This document shows, in pieces, positions 1 through 12,824 of a stretch of 64,000 bases of DNA. The translations under genes were made by a program, and so were the position numbers. The notes below the pieces were generated by a model. It was not told where the DNA came from. It ran no database searches and worked only from the letters and a program-made list of their open reading frames with translations. This DNA is from Lindgomyces ingoldianus (taxonomy: Eukaryota > Ascomycota > Dothideomycetes > Pleosporales > Lindgomycetaceae), in the NCBI RefSeq assembly GCF_010093535.1, contig NW_022985165.1:1273582-1337581 (forward strand), written 5' to 3'. Each line of letters begins with the position of its first letter. Position 1 is the first letter of the stretch.

Positions 1-2244
1 CCAGATAAAACATATAAATTTAAGCCCTGATGCAGAGCTGTGGCTATTTTCACAGCGCTTTTAGTCGACCGATTCTTCTGTTCCTTTGAGTGTTGCACCA
101 GCCAGTCTTCAGCTACCAACTTATCCCTTTCCTTTTTGAAGACCGATATCCTCTTCCACGTGTACCAGCATGGATAAGAGAATTTGCAACGTATATCCCA
201 CTTTAGGAAACTCGCTAATTCAGCGTTGCGGGAAATGTTTCCGGAGCTCCGACATTTCTGATATGAGTCAGCGAGGACCCAAATCATGGCAGCATTCTTC
301 CGATGTCTATTAGGCATTTACGAAGGCTCGCTGCCCCTCAGCTCCCTAGCTTCTCTCTACACAATATACGCATCCAACACTCAGGCTTCTATGTACTTTC
401 AAATGGCTGGGATCCGGCTATCAGTGACTTAGATCCGTCTGCATCCCAGCTCACTGATCGATTGATAGCAGTAAGAGTCCAGATACCCTTGCTCGCTTTT
501 ACCCCGAGTACTCGTTACAGGTCGAATTTACCGACACCGCTGCTATATTCTACGTTAAATAATACGACGTAGTAGACCTTCGAGGATAAGATCCGGCCAT
601 TACTCTATTTTCACTCGCCCAACAATCTCCTATTCCTAGCCGTCATCCCTGCATGCGCAACATTCGTAGATCAAAGAATGGTTTCATGGGCTGTTATGCT
701 AACCTCCCGTCTGCTACATAGTAGACCCTAGATGTGGATCTTTCCGCATGTTTTCCCTAGTAATAGAATATGCCGTGTCCAGTATTTTCGGTCGATCGAT
801 GTATTTAGTGCCCATCCTTATTATCCCAAAGAAATCTAAAGCGTGCACATTCGGTGTGGGCGTCTGCGGTATATTTAGGAGGATTCGGTCAGTCTTCATA
901 CTTCCAGAAAATCTGATAGCTTGCATATCTCTTTAGCATGGTCTCTCGTCATGATAGCAGCCCATGTCCCCTTCTTCTGCATCTAAGACTATGCGCTCAA
1001 ACTCGGCATCAGTAAATCAATAGCGTACCTTATTCTTAGCGGTATGAATGCTGCGAATCTTGTTGATCGGATAGCGCCGACTTGGTTTGCGGACAGGTGC
1101 CACTGATGGTTTCTGGTTATTGTCCAGCTGCGACACCAAACTCGATCTAATTATGGATTCTACATCTATGCAACTAATTTCTACACACTATTGTAGAGCC
1201 TCCAACCTGTTGGCCATTTCTATCGTACTCGTAGTCGCCAGTAGTTTGAATAAAATCCTTGAACGCTCATTTACAAGACGTTATTACAGAAAGTGGAATT
1301 ATGATCTGGCAGGGTAGAGTCAGCCTATTTCGCTCCTCACTAGAATTCAGGATGCTATTTCCAACTTAAAATTCCCCTGCCATTCCTACGTTAGGCGAGA
1401 AGGTTCAGTGCCTTATGTTGCCGTCTCTTAGATTTGACCTCCATATTAGGAGTTTTTCACGTCAAGAGTTCACCCAAACAATTACACGAGCTTATTGCTA
1501 CACCCGCATAAAGGCCTGCTACGTCCAGAAATTTCTACCATTATGGGACGCACCAGAGGAATTCTCACTATGAATCTATCTGCCCTCACATTCATGCCCA
1601 GGTTGTTGTCCTAGTTGTTGAGCATTGAACATAGCAATCTAACGACAATTCCCTGCGAATGCTTGCAGTCCCGGCTTTCAGCTCTGCGACTAGAATTGGA
1701 ATCCTGCAACCGGAAGTCACCTTGGCACCTCCGAGCCTTGGAACACGTGACAGACACATGATTACCTGCATCAACCTACCTCGAACTTCACTATATTTTC
1801 GGTCATTTCTACCCTCTAGCCAACCCCATAAGTTGCCATAACTCCCCATAAAGGTACTCGTCCGGCTTACCCCGCGATGGTCCATTTGGATGCGCCAACC
1901 TTGGAAATTCTCCGATGTGCCCAGAATCTAGCCTCGGCCTGCACACCTTCAATTTAACGATCGTCACCCATGACCCCTATATTCTACCGTATCACCATGG
2001 CATTTCGCTGCAATCTCAACCTCGTGCGACGTCAAGTCCACCTCGCTTATTACATGCCTATACCGTTCACTGCTCCAGGCTTTCACATGAACGGTGGTGA
2101 GCAAGCAATGAGCGCTGCTAGGATAGCACCGAGGTATACAAGGGCTGAACATAAGAAGGAGATAAGAAATACCACTATGAGCATTTTTCCCTTGCTGGCT
2201 TTGCCGATCTCGTGTGGATTCTCTTCCTGCCCTTGCGCCCCCAA
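1..2244. other. Gene-free left flank
   Basis: I see no open frame longer than about 110 codons with a recognisable motif, no tRNA and no obvious repeat. Base composition is mixed, not AT-collapsed like the right end. The last few hundred bases should include the promoter of the lactone oxidase gene that starts at 2245. Confidence 0.5.
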
Positions 2245-3683
2245 ATGGCTCGACTTTTCGGGATAGTGTTCGCACTCGCGTGGACCCTAACATATGCAGT
2301 CCCTTTCAACACCTTCGATGGGGAGGGTTTTCCGGGCTGCCATAATGTCTCCAAAGTTTACGACCCCACCACTGTCAACGAAATGGTAGCCATTGTCCAG
2401 CGGGCAGCGAGCAGCAGCACTCCAGTTCGCGCCTCTGGAAAAGGGCACATGTGGTATGATACTATGTGCTCCGATGACCCGGCAACTATCATCATTCGAA
2501 CTGAAAATGTCAATCGTATCACCAATTTTTCCCTTCCTCCTGGGGCAGCAGATGGCTCTGTAATGATCGAGGCCGGAGTGACGTTCGTGCAGCTTGCTGA
2601 GTATTTGCATGTTAATGGTGCTAGTGTAGGGTATACGCTTGTAAACTGGAATATCACGCTTGCTGGGAGTATTGCGATGGGCGTACATAGGTCGAGTTTG
2701 AGAGAAGACAGCATGGTCACCGCCGGCGCTCTGGAGCTGCACATCATTGATGGCAGCGGAAACTTGAGAATCATTAAGAGGGATGAGGGTAACGACGAAT
2801 GGCTTGCGGCGTCGACATCACTGGGCCTTCTTGGTGTCATTGCTCGCATCAAGTTTAAGATCTACCCTGACTTCAAGGTTTACGCGAAGCAAGAAACGTG
2901 AGTCTCCTTGCACTTGTCGTTTACAGGGTTTCCTGACTCATGCCAAGTCTCTCCGAAGACAAAGTCCTAAATGGAGACATTTACGGCATGATCTCACCAT
3001 ATGCCACTGCGAACTTCTGGTGGTGGCCGTACCTCCGCAAGTTCCACTATCGCTACTACGACCCCGTTCCCAGGAATATATCTGACCAGGAGGGGTTTCA
3101 GTCGACCTTCAGTGTAACAAAGACCGAAGCTAACATTGCACTCGGGCTACTGAACTCTGGTACGATTTCCCATTCTCCAGTTTAATATCCTATTAAATTT
3201 GAATTTTAATGGTAGGCAAGTATTTCCCTACATCCAATATAGCCGCCGAAGCGCTCTTTTTCGGCCTTTGGTCCCCCCCAAACTTTCGGGAAAAGTCAAG
3301 CGATCAAGCCATTCTGACTTGGCCCGTCTATGGCTGGAACTACGACGTCTTGATCGGCGGTCTCTACCCTGGCTATGGCACGGAATGGGACTATGGACTT
3401 CGCGGTTTGACACTTGAACTCGCGTTCCCCGTCACGATGGCTAATGCAGTGTTGAAGCGGGTGCGGAAGGCATTTGATGATGAACTCAAGAAAGGCATCG
3501 TGATGACTAGCACTTACAGAAGTGGGATTAATATCAAGTTCGGGAAAGCGTATTTTGACCTGCTTGGGCAAGTTACATACAACACGGCTGATGGTGTAGA
3601 TTGGAGCAAGGGTGCGATTATGTTCGACTTCCCGAGTTTTAAGACGACGGTTGGGGATGGTTTGAGGTTCAATGAACCATTTT
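2245..3683 (+). CDS. Secreted FAD-linked sugar-1,4-lactone oxidase, exons 1-3 (5' part of a split gene)
   Basis: Exons are 2245-2897, 2948-3159 and 3216-3683, with introns gtgagt...aag and gtacga...tag. The ATG at 2245 (MARLFGIVF) gives a hydrophobic leader that looks like a signal peptide. Residues of about 40-210 form a PCMH/FAD_binding_4 domain: VRASGKGHMW carries the His expected near the flavin, and AGVTFVQLAEYL and TLAGSIAMGVHRSS follow. The rest is the D-arabinono-1,4-lactone oxidase (ALO) C-terminal domain (TANFWWWPYLRK). Such enzymes oxidise sugar lactones with O2 and make H2O2. The frame stops being family-like at ...FNEPF, where a donor gtaggc begins at 3684. The missing C-terminus (HNLTTALVDEFPCRPHWTKN) lies at 16004-16200 in matching phase. 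Joined lengths of 653+212+468+197 make 510 codons, a normal size for the family. If the next local acceptor near 3729 were used instead, the protein would end right after NEPF and lack the conserved C-terminus. Confidence 0.85.
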
Positions 3684-3753
3684 GTAGGCTTCTCAGTCTC
3701 TTGACTGCCCTTTCACCATTTATCTTTAGAACAAGATGAGAATCTGATTAGGA

Positions 3754-3760
3754 CTAAATG
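3754..3760 (+). repeat. CTAAATG, possible left target-site duplicate
   Basis: The heptamer CTAAATG lies 70 bases into the split intron of the lactone oxidase gene. The same heptamer occurs at 15918-15924, about 80 bases before the last exon. If the 12.2 kb between them was inserted, these could be the target-site duplication. A shared 7-mer between two short flanks can also be chance. Confidence 0.25.
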
Positions 3761-3764
3761 CAAG

Positions 3765-6344
3765 ATGGCCACCCTCCTAGACGACAAGTCCATTGCCAGC
3801 GCGCCTCGATTTCTGACGCTGCGCCACGCCAGAGACGTGAATCCAATACTGTTAAAAGACAGACCCGCTCCAGATCCCAAAGATCCGAGGACCGCAGTAC
3901 TGGGCGATGGGACGCAACAACTATTCTCATATTTTTACCCTGGGTTAGAAGCTGGATCGCACGAGGTTACCGTCACCCAGTCTGTGAACACCACTGGAAA
4001 GGCACCTAAACAAACCCTCAATCCACAGCGACAGACGCGAAAGGAATTCGTCGTCGAGGCAGCCCAATTTTCTCTACCGGATGGGTGTGTTCACTCCACT
4101 TTCCCGGCAGAGGGAGAAAAGGCTCCGACCGAGATCCTTCCATCTATTATCTTTACGGATCCGCATCTGCCTTGGGAAAGAGAAGCTTTCGGATTCGATG
4201 TCGATGGCCAAAAACTGGACGAAAAGCGTGAGAAGATTCCCTGGGTCGCCGTCTTTCCTTTCGGGCCTTCCGAACTTCAACTTGCACCTGAAGACCTTGC
4301 CGAAGATGCAGCTTTTTTCCAAGGTACGCAAATCGCCAAAAACACAAAGATGCTGGGAAGCGGCTTCAGCAAAGTGGCAATCTTACTATGAAAATGCCAT
4401 ACAACGACTTCCTTCAAATAAAAAGCAATTGCAAAGGTAGTCTGGCTTCGACGATACAGGCGCCCTCGGGTCAGGACAAAAACCCAGCCGTGGAAATTGC
4501 CTTTATCAAACCGGCTCTGTTCAATAAGTTCATCACAACGTTCGACAGAGGCGGAAATGTCAAAAAAGACCAAACCAAAGCAGACACAGGCCACTATCGA
4601 TATCTAGCTCACGTTCGCCAAGTCAAGACTGCAGGAATGGCGGCATCAGCAACCTATGGAGCAGGTCTCTTCAGCGTCGCAGTCTCCCACCGATCTGGGC
4701 CTTTGAGTGAGAGCTCGGAGGCTCCAGTAATTGCTCAATTGATGTCGATAGAAGGATGGCACAAGATGGACTTTGTTGATCCGATCAATGTCAAGTATGT
4801 TGCATTGGCGTCCCTTTACGGATGGACATACACCGCGATGCCAACGGGAGCTCTCACAATGTTTAATCGATTTGAAAATCTACAGAAAAGCGTAGCGCTG
4901 CTCCGGGCTCCATCTATACTACTGGATACTCTCAAGGCTAGCACAGCGCCCGCTGCGCCTATGTTAGCAAAACGCCTTCATGATGGATACACCATGGCTC
5001 GACATCGCACCCAGACCGGGGAGAACACCACGGCGTTCTTGCGTGGAGGTCTGATTCCGATCATTTCAGTTCCAACTATGAATGGAAAATTTACATCCAT
5101 GTCAAATTGCGGTACATATGCAATTTTTAGACCGGAAGACTGGCATGTTGGACATTACCTACTCGGTTGCGTGGAGTCTGGGGAAAGCTTTAGCGCTAGC
5201 CGACCAGTCTTTCACTAAATCAGTTGCGGCGTTGAGAACTCAAATCAAGACCTGGGCATTCAATGAGGCTAAAGCAGCCAAAGCAAAGGAGGAGCAAGCT
5301 ACAATGACTCTGGTCGATGCTCTCAAGCGCATGGGACCTGCTCTGACAACGCTGAATAATTTGAGCCAACCAAACAGCGAACAGGCGCCGGGTAACCGCT
5401 GGCAAGGAGGGCCAAGGGAACCAGCTTTGGACTTGACACTTGCAAATGAAGAAATTCGTAGCAAGGCAGCTGGACTAGCCGTAGAACGGGCCAAATCACT
5501 CGCTGCAGCAGTGAAAGATCCCAGCAGGGACCCTGAAAGCATGGAGCGTTTGTACAACGAACTGAATTCTCCCTCATCATCGGACTGGGTGGTTATGCTT
5601 TCATGGATCTTGGATCGCTTGTATCTTTTTGGAATACCCATCCAATATCTTCTTGTCGATTCATCCTTCCTTCCTAAAGAAAGCATCCGATTCTTTAAGA
5701 TCGATCCAAACTGGATGGACTCATTGATCGATGGAGCACTCAGCGTGGCAAACCATATATCAAGGTCGGATGATTTCATTCGCAGAGCCATCAAAACGGC
5801 ACTGAATGAATACTTCAAGCGGCAAGACAAAGACATCAAGTATCGTCCGCAAATACCGTCCTTTGGATGTTTGATTCGATCGGATCTCATCACTCAGTTT
5901 CCGGACATGAGAGTTCAAGCCCCTCTAACAAAAGGAACAGAGCAAAACAGAGCACCAATACTGCGACAGGAAGTTATTGGTGAAGGTCTTTTGCTTTGTC
6001 TTTTTGATCGCTCGCCAGCGGACATTGAACTCAGCGAGCTGTCCTTTACCCAACCTCCGCATCAGCAGATGTTCATTATTGGTGAGAAGATCACTACATG
6101 CAAGTTGGAGATGGAGTATCGACGGACTTATTCCAGAGTGAAAGACGAGGACAAGTATGACTATGGAGGGCTAGGAGTATTCGATGGCTCCAAATTCTTC
6201 CTTCGAGGCGAAAATAACGATGCTCGGTTGCTTTTGCTGAATTCATGGGTCAAGAACTTGGAGACTGCATTGGGCAAGATGAGCAAAGACGACACCAACA
6301 GACGGAACGGAATGGGGTTACTGTGTTCAAGAGATGTAGAGTGA
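3765..6344 (+). pseudogene. Frameshifted gene of an uncharacterised, mainly bacterial protein family
   Basis: The frame opens at ATG 3765 (MATLLDDKSIASAPRF) and runs to about 4323. It resumes in another frame from about 4370 (QSGNLTMKMPYNDF) to about 5113, then in a third frame from about 5116 to the stop at 6344. The segments are collinear parts of one protein of about 840 residues. Landmarks are LPSIIFTDPHLPWERE, YRYLAHVRQVKTAGMA, LFSVAVSHRSGPL, ITYSVAWSLGKALALADQSF, FGIPIQYLLVDSSFLPKESI and GEGLLLCLFDRSP. From memory these match large uncharacterised proteins common in bacteria and sporadic in fungi; no function is established. The first break could be an intron (gtacgc at 4324), but no acceptor I found restores the frame at a normal size. 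The second, inside NCGT|MQFLDRK, has no room for an intron and must be an indel or sequencing error. The gene lies inside the block that splits the lactone oxidase gene. Confidence 0.6.
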
Positions 6345-8029
6345 TGCCGCGTTGCGGCAAGGAATGCCGGAGACGAAGAAGTAAAGATAAAAATAGAGAA
6401 GCAATATAAGGAAAACTAAAGAAGAGGCTAAAAGAAACAAAAGAAGGTAGGTCTACGATAGAGCAGTAAACCACTACTTCTCCGGGAAATTACTATGAGG
6501 GGGACTGGAAGAGAGACCAAGAAACGTGGGGAAAACAGTCTAAGTAAAGAGTAGTAATCCTACTAGTTCTCTCAGGCTCCCCATGGATCGAGTGAGCTGT
6601 GGTTTTCGAAGAGTCCGGATGTCGCGAAACCACTTTCAGGAAAGCTGCCTGAACCTCTCTGAAGCACATTTCGCCGTGATACATAGCGGTTCACCACCCG
6701 TAGAATCCCGCCCGCCGCGATATAGCTTCGAATTGGGGTACGTTTCGGGGTTTCCGCGCCTGAAGCCCAAATACCGGTACGATTGGAGTATGCGTGGCAT
6801 TTGACAGGGGAACTTGAGCTTGATAGTGCCGGATTTCATGCGGTCCACTACAATTTTGGAACACCACTTAGGCGCAAGTTGTCCAGCTCTAATTGCGTTA
6901 CGGTTGGAGTGTTCTGTAGAAGCCTTTGAAGGGAGAGGGCCGTGTGCCTTGATGATTCCACATGAGTGTCTTCTCTTGTTTCTGGATTGACACCTAGGCC
7001 GTATTGGGGCCATTGAGTCTCAATTTGAACGGCTATAAATGCGAGAGGATGGGGATGAGCCGGAATGGCGGCATAAGACGGATAGTGAAGCCCCGTGACT
7101 TCTAACGTGTTCGAATTCGATGGTGATTAGCGTTTTGAAGCAGTTAGAAAGAGTTGCACAGGGAACCGACTTGAGGGAGCTCTAGACGAGGCGAAAATCC
7201 GGTTTTCGACCTTCCGACGACGACGATAGCTCAATAACTACATCATCCACCCTGAGTGGATTACAGCGAATCCCAAGGATTCCTCTTGAGCTTTCCTCCC
7301 GTGGATAAGTTTCTTAATGAATTTTATCGACTATTTTCTTCGACGAAAAGTTATTTATATGACGGTGTCCAGAGTCTCCGCTGACCGAGTAGGCACACTT
7401 GGTAGAAAGCTTGAAGTCCTACTTTTGGAATATCCTGACAGGCACCGGACATTCCGAGCCGATAACAAATTGTCGTTCTTGAAAAATTTGAGGAAGGCGG
7501 AACGTTGAATGACAATGCGAGGCAGGGTGGGGACGAGCAAGAAGATTGAAGAAAGTTCCTTGTACATCAGCAGCCGCATTGCTCATGTGCATTAATGGCT
7601 TGGTGTTCGAAGCCCAGGATTGACCAAGAACTGCACAGGAGAGCTTTTCGCCACAAAGGTGTTGCTGAGAGGTTGGTATTTGTACCGTGATCGTGCGCTG
7701 GGGAGATTTCATCGGACAAGCAGGTGATGATTCAGCGCATGTTCCGGAAGGAAAAGGCAGTCTTGCGGGAGCTCTATGATTTTTGCTCACAGAACCAGCG
7801 CACACCAGTGTCAGGCTCGACCTATCGGTGCTCGGCGTATTGCTCTATCAAGAGTTGTGGAAGACGTCACACGAGTCGCTCAATCGGATGATACGTCATG
7901 AATGAAACTGCGCATTAGCAGAATGTCCACAAATGTTGCTATGGGAATTCTCATTTAGCATTTGGAATTGAATGACACACTGACTGTGGAGTATAGGCCC
8001 TCATTACAAGCGAACCAACTGAAGGGACA
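6345..8029. other. Intergenic stretch, nothing recognised
   Basis: Only short unconvincing open frames occur on either strand, the longest about 128 codons with no motif. The stretch follows the stop of the broken bacterial-type gene, including an A/G-rich run at about 6380-6450, and ends at the 3' end of the convergent SDR gene. Confidence 0.4.
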
Positions 8030-9001
8030 TCAAGCCCACCCTACCAGGCCGGTAACCAAATTATTCCCCGCCAAAATTTTCTCCTTCTTCTCCTTCAGCT
8101 CTTCGACATCCCAATTGGCCCACAAAAATTTGCCTTTCAAGAACTCAGCCTCCGGGCTAGCTAGCCATACCATAAAGTGGCCCGGTAGCTCAACTGCAGA
8201 CTTATTAGCTCCAGCTTATCTTAGATGGAAACACTCACGATCATCCAAGGGTAAGTCTGGAAGCGCAAGAAGTCCTGAATTAGTCAACATATCCGTCATC
8301 ACAGCGCCAGGCTGCACGCTGTAGAACCTAAACGCAGGGTTCTCCGCCTGCAGCGTCTCAACAACCCGCGCCGTCGCGATCTTGGACCCAGCGTACCCCG
8401 AAAAGCCAGGTAGTACGGGGTTGAGGTGGCAGGCACCGGCCGATACGTTCAGGAACACGGCATTAGGCACTGCTAAAGCGAGAAAGTGTCGCGCGAGGAG
8501 GAAGACGCCTTTAACGTTAACTTCGAAGGCACGCCACCAGTCCGTGAGGACGGGGTCTAATTTGGTCTGCTCGGTGGAGCTGTCCCCTGCAGCGGGAGTG
8601 GCGGCGGGTATTGGCGCCACTGTTGCTAAATACCCCGCATTCGCGACAACCACGTCGATGCCGGCTGGGGCCACTTTCTTCACCTCGTCAAAAGCGCGCG
8701 CAACGTCGGCCTCACACGACACATCTCCAGCGACAGTGGTGATCTTTGTCGAGGGCCAGGCTGTTTCGGTCGCGGTTGCAACGGATTGCAGGGCTGTGGC
8801 GTTTCGGCCCATGATGACAATGTTCTTAGCACCAGCCTGTGCGAAGGCATCCACAATCCCCGTGCCGAGCCCGCGCCCGCCACCACTGATAAAGACAGTC
8901 TTCCCGGTGGCAGAGAGCTCGGGACGAGTCGGCGAGATGGCCGGGTAGCTTTGGTGGTGGAAGGTATTGGAGTACTCGATGTATGCGAGTGCTGGCGGCA
9001 T
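8030..9001 (-). CDS. Short-chain dehydrogenase/reductase (SDR), two exons
   Basis: Exon 1 is 9001-8239 and exon 2 is 8193-8030. The 45-base intron (gtgagt...ctgcag) joins PLDD to LELPGHFMVW in phase, giving 308 residues. A classical Rossmann fold is visible: the glycine-rich nucleotide loop ISGGGRGLGTGI near residue 35, the DVS acidic position, VVANAG, a Ser in LNVSAG, and the catalytic Y-x-x-x-K in GYAGSKIA. Such enzymes are NAD(P)H-dependent oxidoreductases in the cytosol; the substrate cannot be read from sequence. The C-terminal half of exon 2 is Lys/Glu-rich (WDVEELKEKKEKI), usual for fungal members. It looks intact, and it sits within the block that separates the two parts of the lactone oxidase gene. 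Confidence 0.88.
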
Positions 9002-11792
9002 GTCTGGTAGACTGGGTGAGCGCTGGAGATTGATGGACGGGATGATGGAGGTGCAAATTCGCTGATGGAGTGTTTTTAAGTCTGTGATTTATTAAAAATC
9101 CGTCAAGCCTGCCAAGGTGTGAGACGGAGGGCCTTGATTTGGAGCGGATATAGTCCAGGTACAGCCGAGCATGAGCCTTGCCATGCGCCGGCGTTTACGG
9201 TGGCGTTAGGTTGGTAACTGGTTCTTGGAGATAAATCAGTGATAAGATCTTGGCGGCGACTCTGCACAGTGTCAACGGAGGAGTCACCCTCACAGGGGCG
9301 CAGATTGCATTTCGTGAGACAGGGGTTTTGGCATTTCTTTCGCACTGCGAGTTGCAGTACCCTCGTTCCCAACGGTCCGGATCTCTGATGCTGAGCAGAG
9401 TGCACAATGCCAACAGTTTCTCTTTTTTTTTGGATCTAAAGACAAAAATTGAACCTCACACAAGGATTCTTCCTCGGGCCAATCTCCGTGCTATGCATGC
9501 TTTCGTTAGACTGCTCTTAATCCCTCCCGAAGCTCGCTCCCTCTGAACGCTCGGTCCCAAAAATCGTGTCGGGAGCTGTGAACCATTTGTTGCTTCCATT
9601 TGCTCCCTACATTATCGCGCATTTGAATTAGCGAAATGTTTGTAGCAACCACCAAGGCTGAGAGTTGGTAGCGTGCCTGAGCACCTCCGAAATGGTCACC
9701 GCTCTCGGCCTATCATGATCGGAATTCACAGCCACCACATACGACAAGCACGATACGAGCCTCTCAGCTTCACAAATTTATGTATACATTATGAACGCTC
9801 TCTGCCAGCACCGATCTCACGTGCGCGATGCTCGGACGCAAACAATTTACAACAGCTGCAGGGAAGATCTTCACAGTTTCTGCCGCCTGCTTTCTCCGTA
9901 TACACGTTATCTCCACGGCTTCATATCAAAGGACTAAAGCCCCAGATAGCTTGCAGTGCTGCTGCCTTTCAACGCTTCGACAACGACATATTCCTTTATC
10001 CCTGTCCATCCTCATACGCCTGGTGTTATTTCATCAGAGAGTTCCTGCCGCGGAGCGTATGGATATCCTCATTAGTCTGAAGGGTCCTTTTTTTTCACAC
10101 AGTAGGTGTTAGGCTAGCTGACGATTTGTTACAGGTCGCTCTTCCTGATCCACATAAGCAATTACTCCAATAGTTAAAAACTAATTGCTATTTCCAAGAG
10201 GGGCTGCGGTGCGCAGGGAGTAAAGGCTTCTGGCATGTTGGCATAGCAAGAGACAGATCCTATTCTATATCGTGCCGTTCGTGCTAGCATGACGAAAGAC
10301 GGATGCGAGAATAAGCGACGAGGGTGAGACGGATGTCGGTAAGAAACATTACTTGTCGAGCTAAATGATTTCTGCCGAGCCATTGCCGTCAACACTGACA
10401 ACCCTTCTATCGGGTAAATGTCTGCCAGGGCATTGCAGAAAAGGTTGGATCTATTTAACCCAAAAATATATATCCCGATTGAGCGTCAAAGTAGTAGGAT
10501 GAAGTTGGTACGAGTTTGCTTATCTACGATACACAGATCCTTCAATGCTAGAAGGATGGATGGCCGCAGGGTATTACCCTGCAGTTTTTCTAGTTACGAA
10601 ACACGTATAAACTGTGCGATAAGAAAGAAATACCACACACTTCGTCTATTTTAGCCTGGGGAAGATCTTCTTGGGGTGAAATTCGAATTCTCCGTTGAGA
10701 TAGAGCATTCGGGCTTGCACCGAACACTTAGCCGGTCTATGAGACAGAACTCTGCGATTACAAGGCATGCTGCGATCCCCACTCGGGATTGTCGATGCTT
10801 CCAATCAGCTCAAGTTTCGATGCTATAGCATGTGTGCGCCTGCCGTAGCGGAATTCTCTCTAGGTTGTGCTCTTACCTAGAATTCTACTCAAAGAGACTC
10901 TTCTCTTTCCCGATCCGCCTCAGAAACGTACTAGTAAGTTTTAGATACCTGTGGATAACATTTTGGAAGAAATTGTTTGAAGAATTAGAAGTAGTCAAAT
11001 ATAGAGTAGGTCGCGTCTATGAATCTCAAGAAGCCGTGGACTTCCTTGCTGGTGACTGTCGCCAAGTTGGCGTTGTTACTGAGTTGTCCCAAAGCGATGG
11101 GGATGGCGAATTGGAAGGACACCAGCATCGTCCTGGATGCGCGGTAATGCCCTCCAACCCTTTTTAGCCTGAGCGACGGTGGCTCAAGACGAGGAGGTAC
11201 ATACCGGCCGTTGCCACCGAAAGATCTGTAGGTGAAGATGTTGAGGGTGATGCCACATGGGGACGCTTTGAGCCGCAAAGTTTCCAGCCGCCCACGCTAG
11301 GCCGAATACGGTCCGCGGGTCCAACGAGGCATAACTCGTCTTTCCTATCGCGTCTTGGTGAGTTAAACGTAACTTACTTATACATACTTGTAGAGCGGTG
11401 ATAATTTCTAGAAGAGCATTTGAATCACCAAGGCGCTACACTGGGCTCTCGCGGAAGGATTTTGTTAAACGGTCCGGACCTGACGCTAGGCTGAATACAG
11501 TTGGGAGGCGCAGCTAGGCAGCCACGAGTATGAACGTTGACGTTGAAATGTCTTCGGACGTCCCCGACCAACACACCTAGATTTCCTCTATTCTTGCAGT
11601 TCGCTTTTCCTGAATCCGCCATAATTCCTACGGCGGGTTTCGTCGCCTTCCCCAATATTCTGCGCCTCTAGTGTGCCGCACACCGGCTTAACTTCTTCTC
11701 AAATCCCGTCTCAGATATCCCTTAGTTCACAATTGTTGAAGGTTGTCAGCGTTCGCCCAAACGCATTGTTCGAACCCGCTCTGAAAATTTCA
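9002..11792. other. Long gene-poor stretch
   Basis: No gene is recognised over 2.8 kb. The only segment with a mildly protein-like look is on the minus strand at about 11000-11140, a hydrophobic run containing SFQFAIPIALGQLSNNA. It is short, has no clear start, and I cannot place it in a family. The right end should hold the promoter of the single-exon gene starting at 11793. Confidence 0.4.
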
Positions 11793-12824
11793 ATGTCTCA
11801 AACACCTGAAGCAGTCATCTTCCCCCCCTTCCCCCTCCCCCGAGAACTCCGCAATCTCATCTATACCCACCTCTTCACATCTGCCCCTTACCTCCCCGGC
11901 TCCTTCTTCGGGCTTCCGTTCAACCTACACTATGGATACCGCTGCTGTCCTGAACCCACATATTGGCGTCATAAGGTTAAGCAGAGATGGTTGCTGACGA
12001 GTAAGAGTCTGATGGCTGAAGCGCTCGAGGAGTACAAGAGGGGGGCAGAGTGGGTATATTGGGGGCCTGGAATGGACAAGCTGCTCGGCGACGGAAAGCG
12101 TAGCTACAACCTATCCGGGCTGTCGATCACCATCCCAGGTACAAATCCAAGCCCATTTCCGATCTCAGCCGTAACCAAGATGCCGCCCAATATGTCTGAG
12201 GGGCCTGCCGAGACTGTCGTCAGAGTCCGCAGGTTCTCCCTCTACATTGGTAACCTTGCGCGCTGGGAGACTCCATATCGCCGCGAAGGCGTAGACGGTC
12301 GAGAGGTGCTCGAAATTATCGCCAAGACGCTTCGTCGTGGCAGCGAGAAGTCCCCAAACCGCTTAATTGAGGTCAACACAATACGCCTCCAAGGCCACAG
12401 TTACCTGCTTAATGGTGGTCCAGATGTCGATGGAAGGCCAACGTGCTCTGGACAGACAAAGCACATGTTTCGGAATTTGAAAAAGGTGCTGGATAGCGCG
12501 GGAGTTAGGGTGCGCCAGTGGGAATTCGAGATCCTTGATGGGAGGACCCACATTAGTGAGGTTGTGTTCGAAGTTGAATTCAAGGGTAGAACGCTGGCGT
12601 CGGGAGATGGAGAGGAGGAGGATTTCAACCTAAACCTTGTGGTGGATGAGCGAAAATGGAAAGAACCGACTGAACACATAAAGCGGGTGCATACAACCTA
12701 TTGTGAGGAGCAGAAGAGGGCGCGGAAGGAGGGTGAAAAGAGACGCAAGGAGGCGGATGCAATGAGAGAGAAGAAGAGGGCAGAGGAAAGGGCTCTAGTG
12801 GAGGCCGGGAGGCAACGAAATTGA
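11793..12824 (+). CDS. F-box-like uncharacterised fungal protein
   Basis: Single exon of 343 residues. The frame is open from 11673, but ATG 11793 (MSQTPEAVIFPPFPLPRELR) is preferred because it puts the conserved LPRELRNLIYTHLF helix near the N-terminus, as in the large family of fungal single-exon proteins that start with an F-box-like PxLPxELRxxIY motif. No catalytic motif is visible. The last 50 residues are a highly charged Arg/Lys/Glu helix (about 295-343, KRARKEGEKRRKEADAMREK) that could form a coiled coil. By analogy with F-box proteins it may be a substrate adaptor for ubiquitin ligation, but that is inference. It lies inside the 12.3 kb block within the lactone oxidase gene. Confidence 0.7.
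   Translation: MSQTPEAVIFPPFPLPRELRNLIYTHLFTSAPYLPGSFFGLPFNLHYGYRCCPEPTYWRHKVKQRWLLTSKSLMAEALEEYKRGAEWVYWGPGMDKLLGDGKRSYNLSGLSITIPGTNPSPFPISAVTKMPPNMSEGPAETVVRVRRFSLYIGNLARWETPYRREGVDGREVLEIIAKTLRRGSEKSPNRLIEVNTIRLQGHSYLLNGGPDVDGRPTCSGQTKHMFRNLKKVLDSAGVRVRQWEFEILDGRTHISEVVFEVEFKGRTLASGDGEEEDFNLNLVVDERKWKEPTEHIKRVHTTYCEEQKRARKEGEKRRKEADAMREKKRAEERALVEAGRQRN

Noticed and set aside
9673..10080. 135-codon plus-strand frame as a gene
   Set aside because: Composition is erratic (many Cys, His, Arg and Ser), with no motif, no homology that I recognise and overlapping frames of equal quality.
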